Translations under genes and position numbers: made by a program
Origin: Pacificimonas sp036351775
GTDB lineage: Bacteria; Pseudomonadota; Alphaproteobacteria; Sphingomonadales; Sphingomonadaceae
Direction: 5' to 3'
Length of the DNA stretch: 34,101 nucleotides
NCBI GenBank assembly: GCA_036351775.1
Contig: JAZBPX010000002.1
Location: 1 to 34,101, forward strand
The notes under the pieces: model-generated
Told to the model about the DNA's origin: nothing
What the model saw: only the letters and a program-made list of their open reading frames with translations
The model's database searches: none
Shown here: piece after piece, positions 24,587 to 31,345 of the stretch
Position numbering within the stretch: position 1 is the stretch's first letter
Layout: each line of letters begins with the position of its first letter

Positions 24587-25155
24587 TCCTCCGCCCCCTC
24601 GAACGCCTCCGCGCTTTCGGCCGAGAACAGTTCCTTCACCAAGTCGAACCCATGCCCGGCGCGCAGACAAGCCACGAACTGCTTACGCTCCGTGTCGCGG
24701 TCCGCCGCCTCCCGCGCGAACGGTCCGATGCGCTTGCGCCGCGCAAACTTCGTCAGCGCAGCCCGTGCATCGATCTCGTTCAGCGCCGCGCTGCGATCCT
24801 CTTCGCCCAGCCCGTCCGCTCGAAGCTGCTGCGACACCCGCTTCTCGCCGTAGCCGCGCGCCGCAAGGCTCCGCGCCTTCATCTCGCCGTACAGACGGTT
24901 GCTGAGATAGCCGCGCTCCGCGAACATAGTCGCTACGGCCGCCATGTCCGGACGCTGCTCCCCCTCCGCCCAGCCGCGCTCTCGCACTTTGCGCGTCAGG
25001 TAACGCACCAGCTTCGCCTCGGTCGTCGCGTAGCGCCCGACATAGCGCAGCGCGAGCTCCCGCAAACTGTCCGCGCCGAGCGGTGGGGGGAGGCGCTTTT
25101 CCCGCCTCTGCCCGCGCCTCTTTCCGCCGGTCTTGCTAGTGCCGTCATCGGTCAC
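24583..25155 (-). CDS. recX: Regulatory protein RecX
   Basis: RecX binds RecA filaments and limits recombination activity. The 190-residue product has the three-helix repeats of RecX: LRELALRYVGRYATTEAKLVRYL, KVRERGW, FAERGYLSNRLYGEMKARSLAARGYG and QQLRADGLG. A GTG start is chosen because it gives a normal-length protein; the frame is open to 25278, with an ATG at 25224 that is also possible. It converges with mocA and is divergent from the acyl-AMP ligase gene; the 127 nt between them contain no firm promoter. Confidence 0.85.
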   Translation of the reverse strand: MTDDGTSKTGGKRRGQRREKRLPPPLGADSLRELALRYVGRYATTEAKLVRYLTRKVRERGWAEGEQRPDMAAVATMFAERGYLSNRLYGEMKARSLAARGYGEKRVSQQLRADGLGEEDRSAALNEIDARAALTKFARRKRIGPFAREAADRDTERKQFVACLRAGHGFDLVKELFSAESAEAFEGAED

Positions 25156-25282
25156 GCCCAATTCATGCCACAGTCGCGCGTCATCTGCACAGGCGAAACC
25201 TGCGCGCGCGGGCGACAAGGCCATTCGCTTTGTCCCGGCGCAGCATTTGTGTAACACGGGCCGCAAAATTGAGATCATCCTT

Positions 25283-27094
25283 ATGAGGATCGAGCATGAC
25301 GACAGCTATGCGGGGGGCAGCATTTCTGTAGCCGACAATGGCGGTGAGACCGCCGACAAGGTGCCCGGCACGACCCCGACCGATCCGGGGATCGAACGCC
25401 GCTTCGCCGATTTCGATACGCTGCAGCAGGCGGTGGACTATGCCGCCGCCAGCGCGTGCGGCCTGAATTTCTTCGATGCGCGCGGTGAAAATCCGCGCAG
25501 CCTGACCTTCGCCAACCTTAAGCTTGAGGCGGAGGGTCATGCGCGCCGCCTGATGGCGGCCGGTATCGCTCCCGGCGACCGCGTCGCGTTGATCGCGGAA
25601 ACCGGCCCGGAGTTCGTCATCGCCTTCTTCGGCGCGGTTACGGCGGGCGCGCTGCCCGTGCCGCTGCCGCTGCCCACCAGTTTCGGCGGGCGCCTCGGCT
25701 ACGTCGAACAGATCCGCAACCAGCTGACCTCCTCTGACCCGAAGCTCGCCCTCGCACCCGATGCGCTGAAACCGTTTGTCGAGGATGCCGCTGCGCCGCT
25801 CGGCGACATCGCCGTACTTGGCTGGAGTGATGTCGATGCCATGCCGCAGGGCGACGGCGCGTTCCCGTCCGCCGGACCGGACGACCTCGCTTACCTGCAA
25901 TATTCCAGCGGCTCGACGCGCTTCCCGCACGGGGTGGAAATCACCCACCGCGCACTGCTCGCGAACCTCAACGGTCATGCCGTGGGTGTTGGCCTCCGCG
26001 ACGGCGACCGCTGTATCAGCTGGCTCCCCTTCTATCACGATATGGGCCTGGTCGGCTGCCTGCTCTCACCGGTCGCGAACCAGACCAGCGCTGACTATCT
26101 CGCGACCGACGATTTCGCCCGCCGCCCGCTCAGCTGGCTGAAGCTGATCAGCCAGAACCCCGGCACATCGCTCTCCTATTCGCCCACCTTCGGTTACGAC
26201 ATCTGCGCGCGCCGCATTTCCAGCCAGAGCAACGTGGAGGGCAAGTTCGACCTGTCGCGCTGGCGCGTTGCGGGGAACGGTGCGGACATGATCCGGCCGT
26301 CGGTAATGGAGCATTTCGCAGAAACGTTCGCGCCCGCCGGCTTTGACGCGCACGCCTTCTGCCCCAGCTACGGCCTTGCCGAGGCCACGCTTGCCGTCAC
26401 CATCATGGAGCCCGGCACCGGAATCGAAACCGATCTCGTTGACGAGCGCCGCCTTGCCGGGGACAGCCGCGCGGAGGGGGACGAGCACGGCAACCTCCGC
26501 ATGCGCCGCATCGTCAATTGCGGAAAGGCGCTGCCCGGTATGCGGATGGAAGTCCGCGACCATGATGACAATGTCCTGCCCGACGGCGAGATCGGCCGTG
26601 TCATCATCGCCGGCCCGTCCATCATGCGCGGCTATTTCCGCGATCCGGAGGCCACCAACGCCTGCCTCGACGGCGAGTGGCTCGACACCGGCGACATGGG
26701 CTATCTGAAGGACGGCGCGATCTTCATCGTCGGCCGCGCCAAGGACATGATCATCATCAACGGCAAGAATCACTGGCCGCAGGATATCGAATGGGCGATC
26801 GAGCAGCTCGCGGGCTTCAAGGCGGGCGACATCGCCGCCTTCGCCATGACCACGCCGCAGGGCGAGGAAAGCCCCGCCGTCCTTGTCCAGTGCCGCACCA
26901 GCGATGAGGCCGAGCGCGCGAAAATCCGCGACCAGATCAAGGCAAAGGTCAAGGACATTACGGGCATGAGCTGCATCGTCGAACTCGTCCCCCCTCGCAC
27001 GCTGCCACGCACCAGCTCGGGCAAACTCAGCCGGTCAAAGGCGCGCGCGCAGTATATCTCCGGTGAAATTCAGCCCCTCGCCGTCGCGGCGTAG
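25283..27094 (+). CDS. Fatty acyl-AMP ligase / acyl-ACP synthetase of sphingolipid synthesis
   Basis: The 603-residue protein is an adenylate-forming enzyme of the FAAL type that activates a fatty acid as acyl-AMP for transfer to a carrier protein. Landmarks are the P-loop-like YSSGSTRFPHGVEI (207-220), WLPFYHDMGLVG, SYGLAEATLAVT, LDTGDMGYLKDG, INGKNHWPQDIE and the catalytic Lys581 in TSSGKLSRSKA. The P-loop has Arg-Phe where most relatives read Gly and a polar residue. Its neighbours (reductase-like, ACP, serine palmitoyltransferase) match the Caulobacter ceramide gene set, so it probably loads the ACP with the acyl chain used by the palmitoyltransferase. The chosen ATG is the only reasonable one; the frame is open to 25133. 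Confidence 0.9.
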   Translation: MRIEHDDSYAGGSISVADNGGETADKVPGTTPTDPGIERRFADFDTLQQAVDYAAASACGLNFFDARGENPRSLTFANLKLEAEGHARRLMAAGIAPGDRVALIAETGPEFVIAFFGAVTAGALPVPLPLPTSFGGRLGYVEQIRNQLTSSDPKLALAPDALKPFVEDAAAPLGDIAVLGWSDVDAMPQGDGAFPSAGPDDLAYLQYSSGSTRFPHGVEITHRALLANLNGHAVGVGLRDGDRCISWLPFYHDMGLVGCLLSPVANQTSADYLATDDFARRPLSWLKLISQNPGTSLSYSPTFGYDICARRISSQSNVEGKFDLSRWRVAGNGADMIRPSVMEHFAETFAPAGFDAHAFCPSYGLAEATLAVTIMEPGTGIETDLVDERRLAGDSRAEGDEHGNLRMRRIVNCGKALPGMRMEVRDHDDNVLPDGEIGRVIIAGPSIMRGYFRDPEATNACLDGEWLDTGDMGYLKDGAIFIVGRAKDMIIINGKNHWPQDIEWAIEQLAGFKAGDIAAFAMTTPQGEESPAVLVQCRTSDEAERAKIRDQIKAKVKDITGMSCIVELVPPRTLPRTSSGKLSRSKARAQYISGEIQPLAVAA

Positions 27095-27119
27095 GCCAGA
27101 AAAGCGCACCCCCCATGAC

Positions 27120-27206
27120 CGTCATCCTGAACTCGTTTCAGGATCTCGTCTCGGTTACAATGACGCGGTACTCGCAGGGAGATCCTGAAACGGGTTCAGG
27201 ATGACG
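27120..27206. repeat. 28-bp inverted repeat reaching into the next gene
   Basis: Arms 27120-27147 and 27179-27206 are reverse complements at 27 of 28 positions, with a 31-nt spacer. Each arm contains TCCTGAA...TTCAGGA-type internal symmetry. The right arm includes the ATG of the following gene at 27201. The element occupies nearly all of the 106-nt gap after the acyl-AMP ligase stop. Confidence 0.85.
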
Positions 27207-28133
27207 ATTGTAGAAACCGGCCTCACTCTTGCCATCACGGGCGGCACCGGTTTCGTCGGCGGCCACACAATCAACGCGGCCCTGGCCGCCGGCCACAGCG
27301 TCCGCGCCCTCACCCGCCGCGATCAGCCCGCGCGCGGAGATGTGACCTGGGTACATGGCAGTCTTTTTGATCCGTCTTCGCTCGAACGTCTCGCTGAAGG
27401 CGCGGACGCAGTCATTCACATCGCCGGGGTGGTGAACGCAAACGACCGCGCGGGCTTCGACGCCGGAAATGTTGCCGGCACCGAAGCCATGCTTGCGGCC
27501 GCTGAAGCGCGGGGCGTCTCCCGCTTCATCCACGTCTCGTCCTTATCCGCACGCGAGCCGTTACTCTCGCTCTATGGTGCATCGAAGGCGCGGGCCGATG
27601 ACCGTGTCCGCGCCTCCGCGCTCGACTGGACCATCGTCCGCCCGCCGGCCGTTTACGGTCCCGGCGACACCGAAATGCTCGATCTATACCGGCTGGCGCG
27701 GCGTGGATTTGCTGTCGCCCCCGGCAAGGGCCGCTTCTCGTTGATCTACGTTACCGATCTCGCCCGCGCGCTGCTCGCGCTCGCGGCAACCGAACTGGGT
27801 AAACACCAGACCTTCGAAATCGCCGATGCGGACGGTCCGCAGACGCATGGGACCATGGCGGCCCTGATCGGCGGCGCGCTCGGCACGCGTCCGACAGTGG
27901 TTCCCGTCCCCCCCGCCGCGCTGAAAGTCGGCGCGGCGCTCGACCTGGTCCGGGGAAAAGTTACCGGAACGCTGCCGAAACTCAGCTTCGACCGCGCCCG
28001 CTACATCGCGCATCCCGACTGGACCGCCGACGCTCAGCCCCTGCGGGATCTGGGCATCTGGCAGCCAGGGATGCCCGCCGCCAAGGGCGTCGCGGCCACC
28101 GCAGACTGGTACCGCGACCAGGGTTTGCTATGA
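27201..28133 (+). CDS. NAD-dependent epimerase/dehydratase-family protein, probable ceramide reductase (CerR-like)
   Basis: The 310-residue extended short-chain dehydrogenase has the Rossmann motif TGGTGFVGG (13-21), HVSSLSA (111-117) with candidate catalytic serines 113 and 114, and YGASK with Tyr125 and Lys129. In Caulobacter an epimerase-like gene in the same neighbourhood (cerR) reduces the keto group of 3-oxo-ceramide; the gene order here supports that role, which is inferred. The ATG lies inside the right arm of an inverted repeat; no other ATG, GTG or TTG precedes the Rossmann motif, so this start seems enforced. No strong ribosome-binding site is visible. Confidence 0.85.
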   Translation: MTIVETGLTLAITGGTGFVGGHTINAALAAGHSVRALTRRDQPARGDVTWVHGSLFDPSSLERLAEGADAVIHIAGVVNANDRAGFDAGNVAGTEAMLAAAEARGVSRFIHVSSLSAREPLLSLYGASKARADDRVRASALDWTIVRPPAVYGPGDTEMLDLYRLARRGFAVAPGKGRFSLIYVTDLARALLALAATELGKHQTFEIADADGPQTHGTMAALIGGALGTRPTVVPVPPAALKVGAALDLVRGKVTGTLPKLSFDRARYIAHPDWTADAQPLRDLGIWQPGMPAAKGVAATADWYRDQGLL

Positions 28134-28175
28134 TCGGCAGCAGGACAGGTGCCTGCCGCCCGCGCGCTCCCTCCT

Positions 28176-28769
28176 TTACTGGATCAGCGCGATCCGCACC
28201 GGCGCGACGCCGGCGTTCAGCATCCCGATAGAGCGCGCTGCGGCGGTCGACAGATCGATGACGCGGTTGCCGTGATAGGGTCCGCGGTCGTTGATGCGCA
28301 CGCGCACCCTCTCACCATTGCGAAGGTTCGTGACGCGGACCTGGCTGCCCAGCGGCAGGGAGCGATGCGCCGCCGTCAGCTTCTCCGGATCGAAGATCTC
28401 GCCGGTGGCAGTCGGGTTGCCGGCCAGTTCGCTGCCGTAGAAACTGGCCTCGCCCTCGCCGATCAGCGCCGCTGCGGCGGGCGTGCCTGCTTCTGCAGCC
28501 GTGTCACTGCCTGCGGTTACGTTCGCCGCTGGCGTGTCGATCCCCGCAACGCCCTTGCCGATCGGGATGACATCAGGAGATGCGGCGTCGCGCACGAAGA
28601 GCGCGGCGGCGATGGCGGCAATCACCACTACCGTGGCAAGAGCAGCGATCAGCAGCCGCCGCTGCGACTGAAGCGCCATCATGACCCGCAGGCGTTCGCG
28701 CCGCCCCGGCAGGGCATTTGGACGCGCATTCCGCTCTGCGGTCATTGTCATCGGTCCTGTACTGGTCAT
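28176..28769 (-). CDS. rlpA: RlpA-like double-psi beta-barrel protein
   Basis: The 197-residue product is a septal lytic transglycosylase-like protein that would cleave peptidoglycan strands lacking stem peptides. A basic cytoplasmic part (1-38) precedes one transmembrane helix (about 39-59), an alanine-rich linker and a C-terminal double-psi barrel (107-195) with GEASFYGSELAG, LTAAHRSLPLGSQVRVTNL and RINDRGPYHGNRVIDLS. Glu124, His135 and Asp161 have the same spacing as the catalytic residues reported for Pseudomonas RlpA. There is no SPOR domain, and a type II anchor replaces the usual lipoprotein signal. GGAGG eight bases before the ATG supports this start over the upstream TTG. It sits antisense within the sphingolipid cluster. 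Confidence 0.88.
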   Translation of the reverse strand: MTSTGPMTMTAERNARPNALPGRRERLRVMMALQSQRRLLIAALATVVVIAAIAAALFVRDAASPDVIPIGKGVAGIDTPAANVTAGSDTAAEAGTPAAAALIGEGEASFYGSELAGNPTATGEIFDPEKLTAAHRSLPLGSQVRVTNLRNGERVRVRINDRGPYHGNRVIDLSTAAARSIGMLNAGVAPVRIALIQ

Positions 28770-28806
28770 CAAGCGCCTCCGCCAAACCAACAGAGCACAA
28801 GGCCAA

Positions 28807-28825
28807 CTGTTCCGAAATCGGACAG
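28807..28825. promoter_or_regulatory. Dyad between rlpA and the ACP gene
   Basis: CTG(T)TCCGA, two A residues and TCGGACAG form an imperfect palindrome with one bulged T. It lies 38 nt upstream of rlpA and 70 nt upstream of the carrier-protein ATG, in their divergent region of 126 nt. An operator for a dimeric regulator is possible; no promoter hexamers were identified confidently. Confidence 0.35.
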
Positions 28826-28895
28826 GTTTGCCCTAGGACGCTGCGACGGCTCGCTGCCTTCACACCGCCACGATCGCCGCGTAGAAGTGCCGCCC

Positions 28896-29144
28896 ATGAG
28901 CCATTCCTACAACACGGTGCTTCCGCGCCTCATCGAGATCATCGAACCCTTCAACAAGAAGGGGATCACGGTCACCGAGACAACCAGCTTTGCCAATGAT
29001 CTCGAGCTCGACAGCCTGACGGTCATGGACCTCGTTGCGGAGATCGAGGACGAATATGATATCCTCCTTCCCGTGAACATGCTGCCGGACCTCGAGCTGG
29101 TCGGCGACGTTGCCCGCGCGGTGGTCGAGATCACCAACAAGTAA
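28896..29144 (+). CDS. Acyl carrier protein dedicated to sphingolipid synthesis
   Basis: The 82-residue protein is an acyl carrier protein: NDLELDSLTVMDLVAEIEDEY includes the DSL motif with Ser40 as the 4'-phosphopantetheine attachment site. It differs from the housekeeping AcpP by its position next to serine palmitoyltransferase, 29 nt upstream, as in Caulobacter and Sphingomonas. It should carry the fatty acyl chain loaded by the acyl-AMP ligase. The frame is open upstream to 28149 but the ATG chosen gives a normal ACP N terminus. Its own promoter lies in the divergent region with rlpA. Confidence 0.93.
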   Translation: MSHSYNTVLPRLIEIIEPFNKKGITVTETTSFANDLELDSLTVMDLVAEIEDEYDILLPVNMLPDLELVGDVARAVVEITNK

Positions 29145-29173
29145 GCCGCCGTCAGACCCAGAAGGGCCGCCCC

Positions 29174-30394
29174 ATGTCCGGCACCGCTTCCCCCGACCTG
29201 TTCGACAAGTTCCAGCCACTGATCGATCAGTATGAGATGCTGATCGCGTCCGGCCTGCGCGATCCGTTCCACCTCCAGATGGACGAGATCAAGTCGCCAA
29301 CGCGCGCCGTCGTGAACGGCAAGGAAATCATCCTCGTCGGCACCTATAACTATATGGGCATGACGTTTGATCCGGACGTCATCCAGGCTGGAAAGGACGC
29401 GCTGGACCGGTTCGGCTCCGGCACCACGGGCAGCCGCGTCCTCAACGGCACCTACCAGGGCCATTCGGAGTGCGAGGACGCCCTTCGCGACTTTTATGAC
29501 ATGGACCATGCCATGGTCTTTTCGACCGGCTACCAGGCGAACCTTGGCCTCATGTCGGCGATCGCGGGCAAGGGCGACTACATCATCCTCGATGCCGACA
29601 GCCACGCCAGCATCTATGACGGCTGCGCCATGGGGCAGGCTGACGTCGTCCGCTTCAAGCACAACAATGTCGCCGACCTCGAAAAGCGCTTGAAGCGCAT
29701 CCCGGAGGGCGCCGGGAAACTGGTGGTGCTGGAGGGCGTCTATTCCATGGTTGGCGACATCGCTCCGCTGAATGAGATGGTTGCCGTCGCGAAAGCCGCC
29801 GGTGCGATGATCGTCGTCGACGAAGCGCACGCCATGGGCTTCTTCGGCGAGAACGGGCGCGGCGTTTTCGAGGCCGCTGGCGTCGAGAACGATGTCGATT
29901 TCGTCGTCGGCACCTTTTCGAAATCCGTCGGAACGGTCGGCGGCTTCATTGTCTCGAACCATCCGAAGTTCGAGGTGTTGCGCCTTGTCACGCGGCCCTA
30001 TGTCTACACCGCCAGCCTGCCGCCCGCGACCGTCGCCTGCGCCGCGACCTCCATCCGCAAGCTTAAATATGCCCATAACAAGCGCCAGCATCTGTGGGAG
30101 GCTAGCCGCAGGCTGCACGGCGAACTGCGCGCTGCGGGCTTCACGCTCGGCACCGAGACCGCCGAAAGCGCGATCATCGCGGTCATGATGCCCGACCAGG
30201 CGACCAGCGCCGCCATGTGGACCGCCCTCATTGAAGAGGGCGTCTATGTGAACATGGTCCCGCCGCAGGCGACGCCAGGCATGCACCTCCTCCGCTGCTC
30301 GCTCTGCGCCGAGCATACCGCAGAAGAAATCGACGAGATCATCGTCCGGTTCAAGCGCGCCGGCCAGTCTGTGGGGCTTCCCGTTCACGGTTAA
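29174..30394 (+). CDS. spt: Serine palmitoyltransferase
   Basis: This PLP enzyme condenses L-serine with a fatty acyl thioester to give 3-ketosphinganine, the entry step of sphingolipid synthesis; in bacteria it is soluble and homodimeric. The 406-residue protein belongs to the alpha-oxoamine synthase family: GSGTTGSRVLNGT (81-93), His144 (DADSHASIYDG) stacking on PLP, Asp216 and His219 (VVDEAHAMG), and Lys250 (GTFSKSVGTVGG) as the Schiff base. Its close resemblance to the characterised Sphingomonas enzyme and the neighbouring dedicated ACP separate it from KBL, HemA and BioF. AGAAGGG precedes the ATG. A long non-coding region follows. Confidence 0.95.
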   Translation: MSGTASPDLFDKFQPLIDQYEMLIASGLRDPFHLQMDEIKSPTRAVVNGKEIILVGTYNYMGMTFDPDVIQAGKDALDRFGSGTTGSRVLNGTYQGHSECEDALRDFYDMDHAMVFSTGYQANLGLMSAIAGKGDYIILDADSHASIYDGCAMGQADVVRFKHNNVADLEKRLKRIPEGAGKLVVLEGVYSMVGDIAPLNEMVAVAKAAGAMIVVDEAHAMGFFGENGRGVFEAAGVENDVDFVVGTFSKSVGTVGGFIVSNHPKFEVLRLVTRPYVYTASLPPATVACAATSIRKLKYAHNKRQHLWEASRRLHGELRAAGFTLGTETAESAIIAVMMPDQATSAAMWTALIEEGVYVNMVPPQATPGMHLLRCSLCAEHTAEEIDEIIVRFKRAGQSVGLPVHG

Positions 30395-30557
30395 TTTACG
30401 GCTTACCATTAGGGTAGGAACCGAATCGCGCCCGCTGTCCCGAAACGGGAACTGTGTTGACCCAATTCAAGACAGCTTGATCGGGATCAGGATCACGGTG
30501 CGGGGCCGCGTTGCAGCCGAATCTCCCTAGACAGCTATTCTTTCTCCCTTTTCCGAA
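30395..30557. other. Non-coding region after spt with small dyads
   Basis: This stretch holds no credible gene. TCCCG-AAA-CGGGA (30438-30450) is a weak hairpin, perhaps the spt mRNA end, but lacks a T-run. TGATC-GG-GATCA (30478-30489), followed at once by a further GGATCA, lies about 75 nt upstream of the sigma-54 promoter, a suitable distance for an enhancer-binding protein. Its palindromic form is seen; its role is inferred. Confidence 0.4.
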
Positions 30558-30575
30558 CTTGGCACGGCGCTTGCT
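30558..30575 (+). promoter_or_regulatory. Sigma-54 (RpoN) promoter
   Basis: CTTGGCACGGCGCTTGCT matches the RpoN consensus YTGGCACG-N4-TTGCW closely: the invariant GG (30561-30562) and GC (30573-30574) are separated by exactly 10 bases. Transcription would start near 30586. Nothing protein-like begins directly downstream; a terminator follows at 30716-30756. No RpoN or enhancer-binding gene is in the window. Confidence 0.7.
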
Positions 30576-30585
30576 AGGTCTTCAG

Positions 30586-30756
30586 CATCGACCGATCACG
30601 GCCCCGATCGGAAGATGACCTAGGCTGGCTCCGCGGTGTTTTGCGCAGCCGGTTACATTCGAAGCGAGGGCGGGCGCTCATGGCCCCGAGGGTTCGTCCA
30701 CGCTTCACCCTTTCAAAAAGGCGGCGGTACCGAGACCCTTGGTATCGTCGCCTTTT
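30586..30756 (+). ncRNA. Candidate small RNA transcribed from the sigma-54 promoter
   Basis: The segment between a near-consensus RpoN promoter and a strong terminator would give an RNA of about 170 nt. It opens with a hairpin, CCGATC (30592-30597) and GATCGG (30606-30611), and ends with the 16-bp terminator stem preceded by a pyrimidine-rich CACCCTTTC. The longest open frame (GTG at 30636, 79 codons) reads through the terminator and has no family resemblance or good ribosome-binding site, so a non-coding RNA is more likely. No resemblance to SRP RNA, 6S, tmRNA or RNase P RNA was recognised. Prediction only. Confidence 0.5.
30716..30756 (+). terminator. Strong rho-independent terminator upstream of coxS
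   Basis: Bases 30716-30731 pair with 30741-30756 over 16 bp, including two G-U wobbles, around a 9-nt loop; the 3' arm ends in TTTT and the 5' arm begins AAAA, so the hairpin could work in both directions. No gene stop is nearby (spt ends 322 nt before), so it must end some other transcript, here proposed to start at the sigma-54 promoter. Confidence 0.85.
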
Positions 30757-30812
30757 ACCGTCCGGGCCGCGTCAAACGCGCACGGCGAGCCCTCCGCGCG
30801 CCCTCACATAAA

Positions 30813-30818
30813 TATAAT
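30813..30818 (+). promoter_or_regulatory. Possible -10 element of coxS
   Basis: TATAAT, a perfect -10 hexamer set in a rare AT-rich patch (ATAAATATAATTT), lies 29 nt before the coxS ATG. The corresponding -35 position (around 30790-30795, CCCTCC) does not fit sigma-70, so activation by a regulator or another sigma factor may be needed. Confidence 0.4.
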
Positions 30819-30847
30819 TTGTCGCTGCGCGCCGCTGTTGTAGACCC

Positions 30848-31345
30848 ATGGCCATGGCGATCAGCTTTACCCTGAACGGCGACCGCGTCTCATCAGATGC
30901 CGACCCGACCGCTCTCCTCGTCAGCGTTATCCGCGACGACCTTCGGAAAACCGGCACCCATATCGGCTGCGACACCAGCCAGTGCGGGGCCTGCAACGTC
31001 CTTCTCGACGGTATCCCGGTCAAGAGCTGCACGCTCCTTCTCGGCCAGGTGGAGGGCCACGAGGTGACGACGATCGAGGGCCTGGCTTCAGACGAAACGC
31101 TCCACCCGATGCAGCAGGCGTTCAAGGACGAACACGGCCTGCAATGCGGCTTCTGCACGCCGGGCATGGTCATGACCGGCATCGGCATCGCCCATCGCCA
31201 CGGCGCGAACGTCGAGAAGGACGTCATCGCGCATGAGCTGGAGGGCAATCTCTGCCGCTGCACCGGCTATGTGAATATTGTCAACGCGATCCAGGCGGGG
31301 GCCGCCGCAATGGCAAACCAGCCGCGGCAGGAGGCGGCGGAATGA
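30848..31345 (+). CDS. coxS: CoxS-like [2Fe-2S] subunit of a molybdenum hydroxylase
   Basis: The 165-residue protein is the small iron-sulfur subunit of xanthine-dehydrogenase/CO-dehydrogenase-type enzymes. The plant-ferredoxin-type cluster is bound by Cys41, 46, 49 and 61 (CDTSQCGAC...C) and the second cluster by Cys100, 103, 136 and 138 (CGFC...CRC), all intact. It passes electrons from the molybdenum site to FAD. Two ATGs (30848 and 30854) are possible starts. Its stop overlaps the coxM start (ATGA). No large subunit lies alongside. Confidence 0.93.
   Translation: MAMAISFTLNGDRVSSDADPTALLVSVIRDDLRKTGTHIGCDTSQCGACNVLLDGIPVKSCTLLLGQVEGHEVTTIEGLASDETLHPMQQAFKDEHGLQCGFCTPGMVMTGIGIAHRHGANVEKDVIAHELEGNLCRCTGYVNIVNAIQAGAAAMANQPRQEAAE

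Noticed and set aside
30390..30410. CtrA-like site TTAA-N-TTA at the spt end
   Set aside because: Spacing and second half-site do not match TTAA-N7-TTAA.
30636..30875. 79-codon open frame in the spt-coxS gap
   Set aside because: Starts with GTG without a good ribosome-binding site, reads through a strong terminator and overlaps coxS out of frame.
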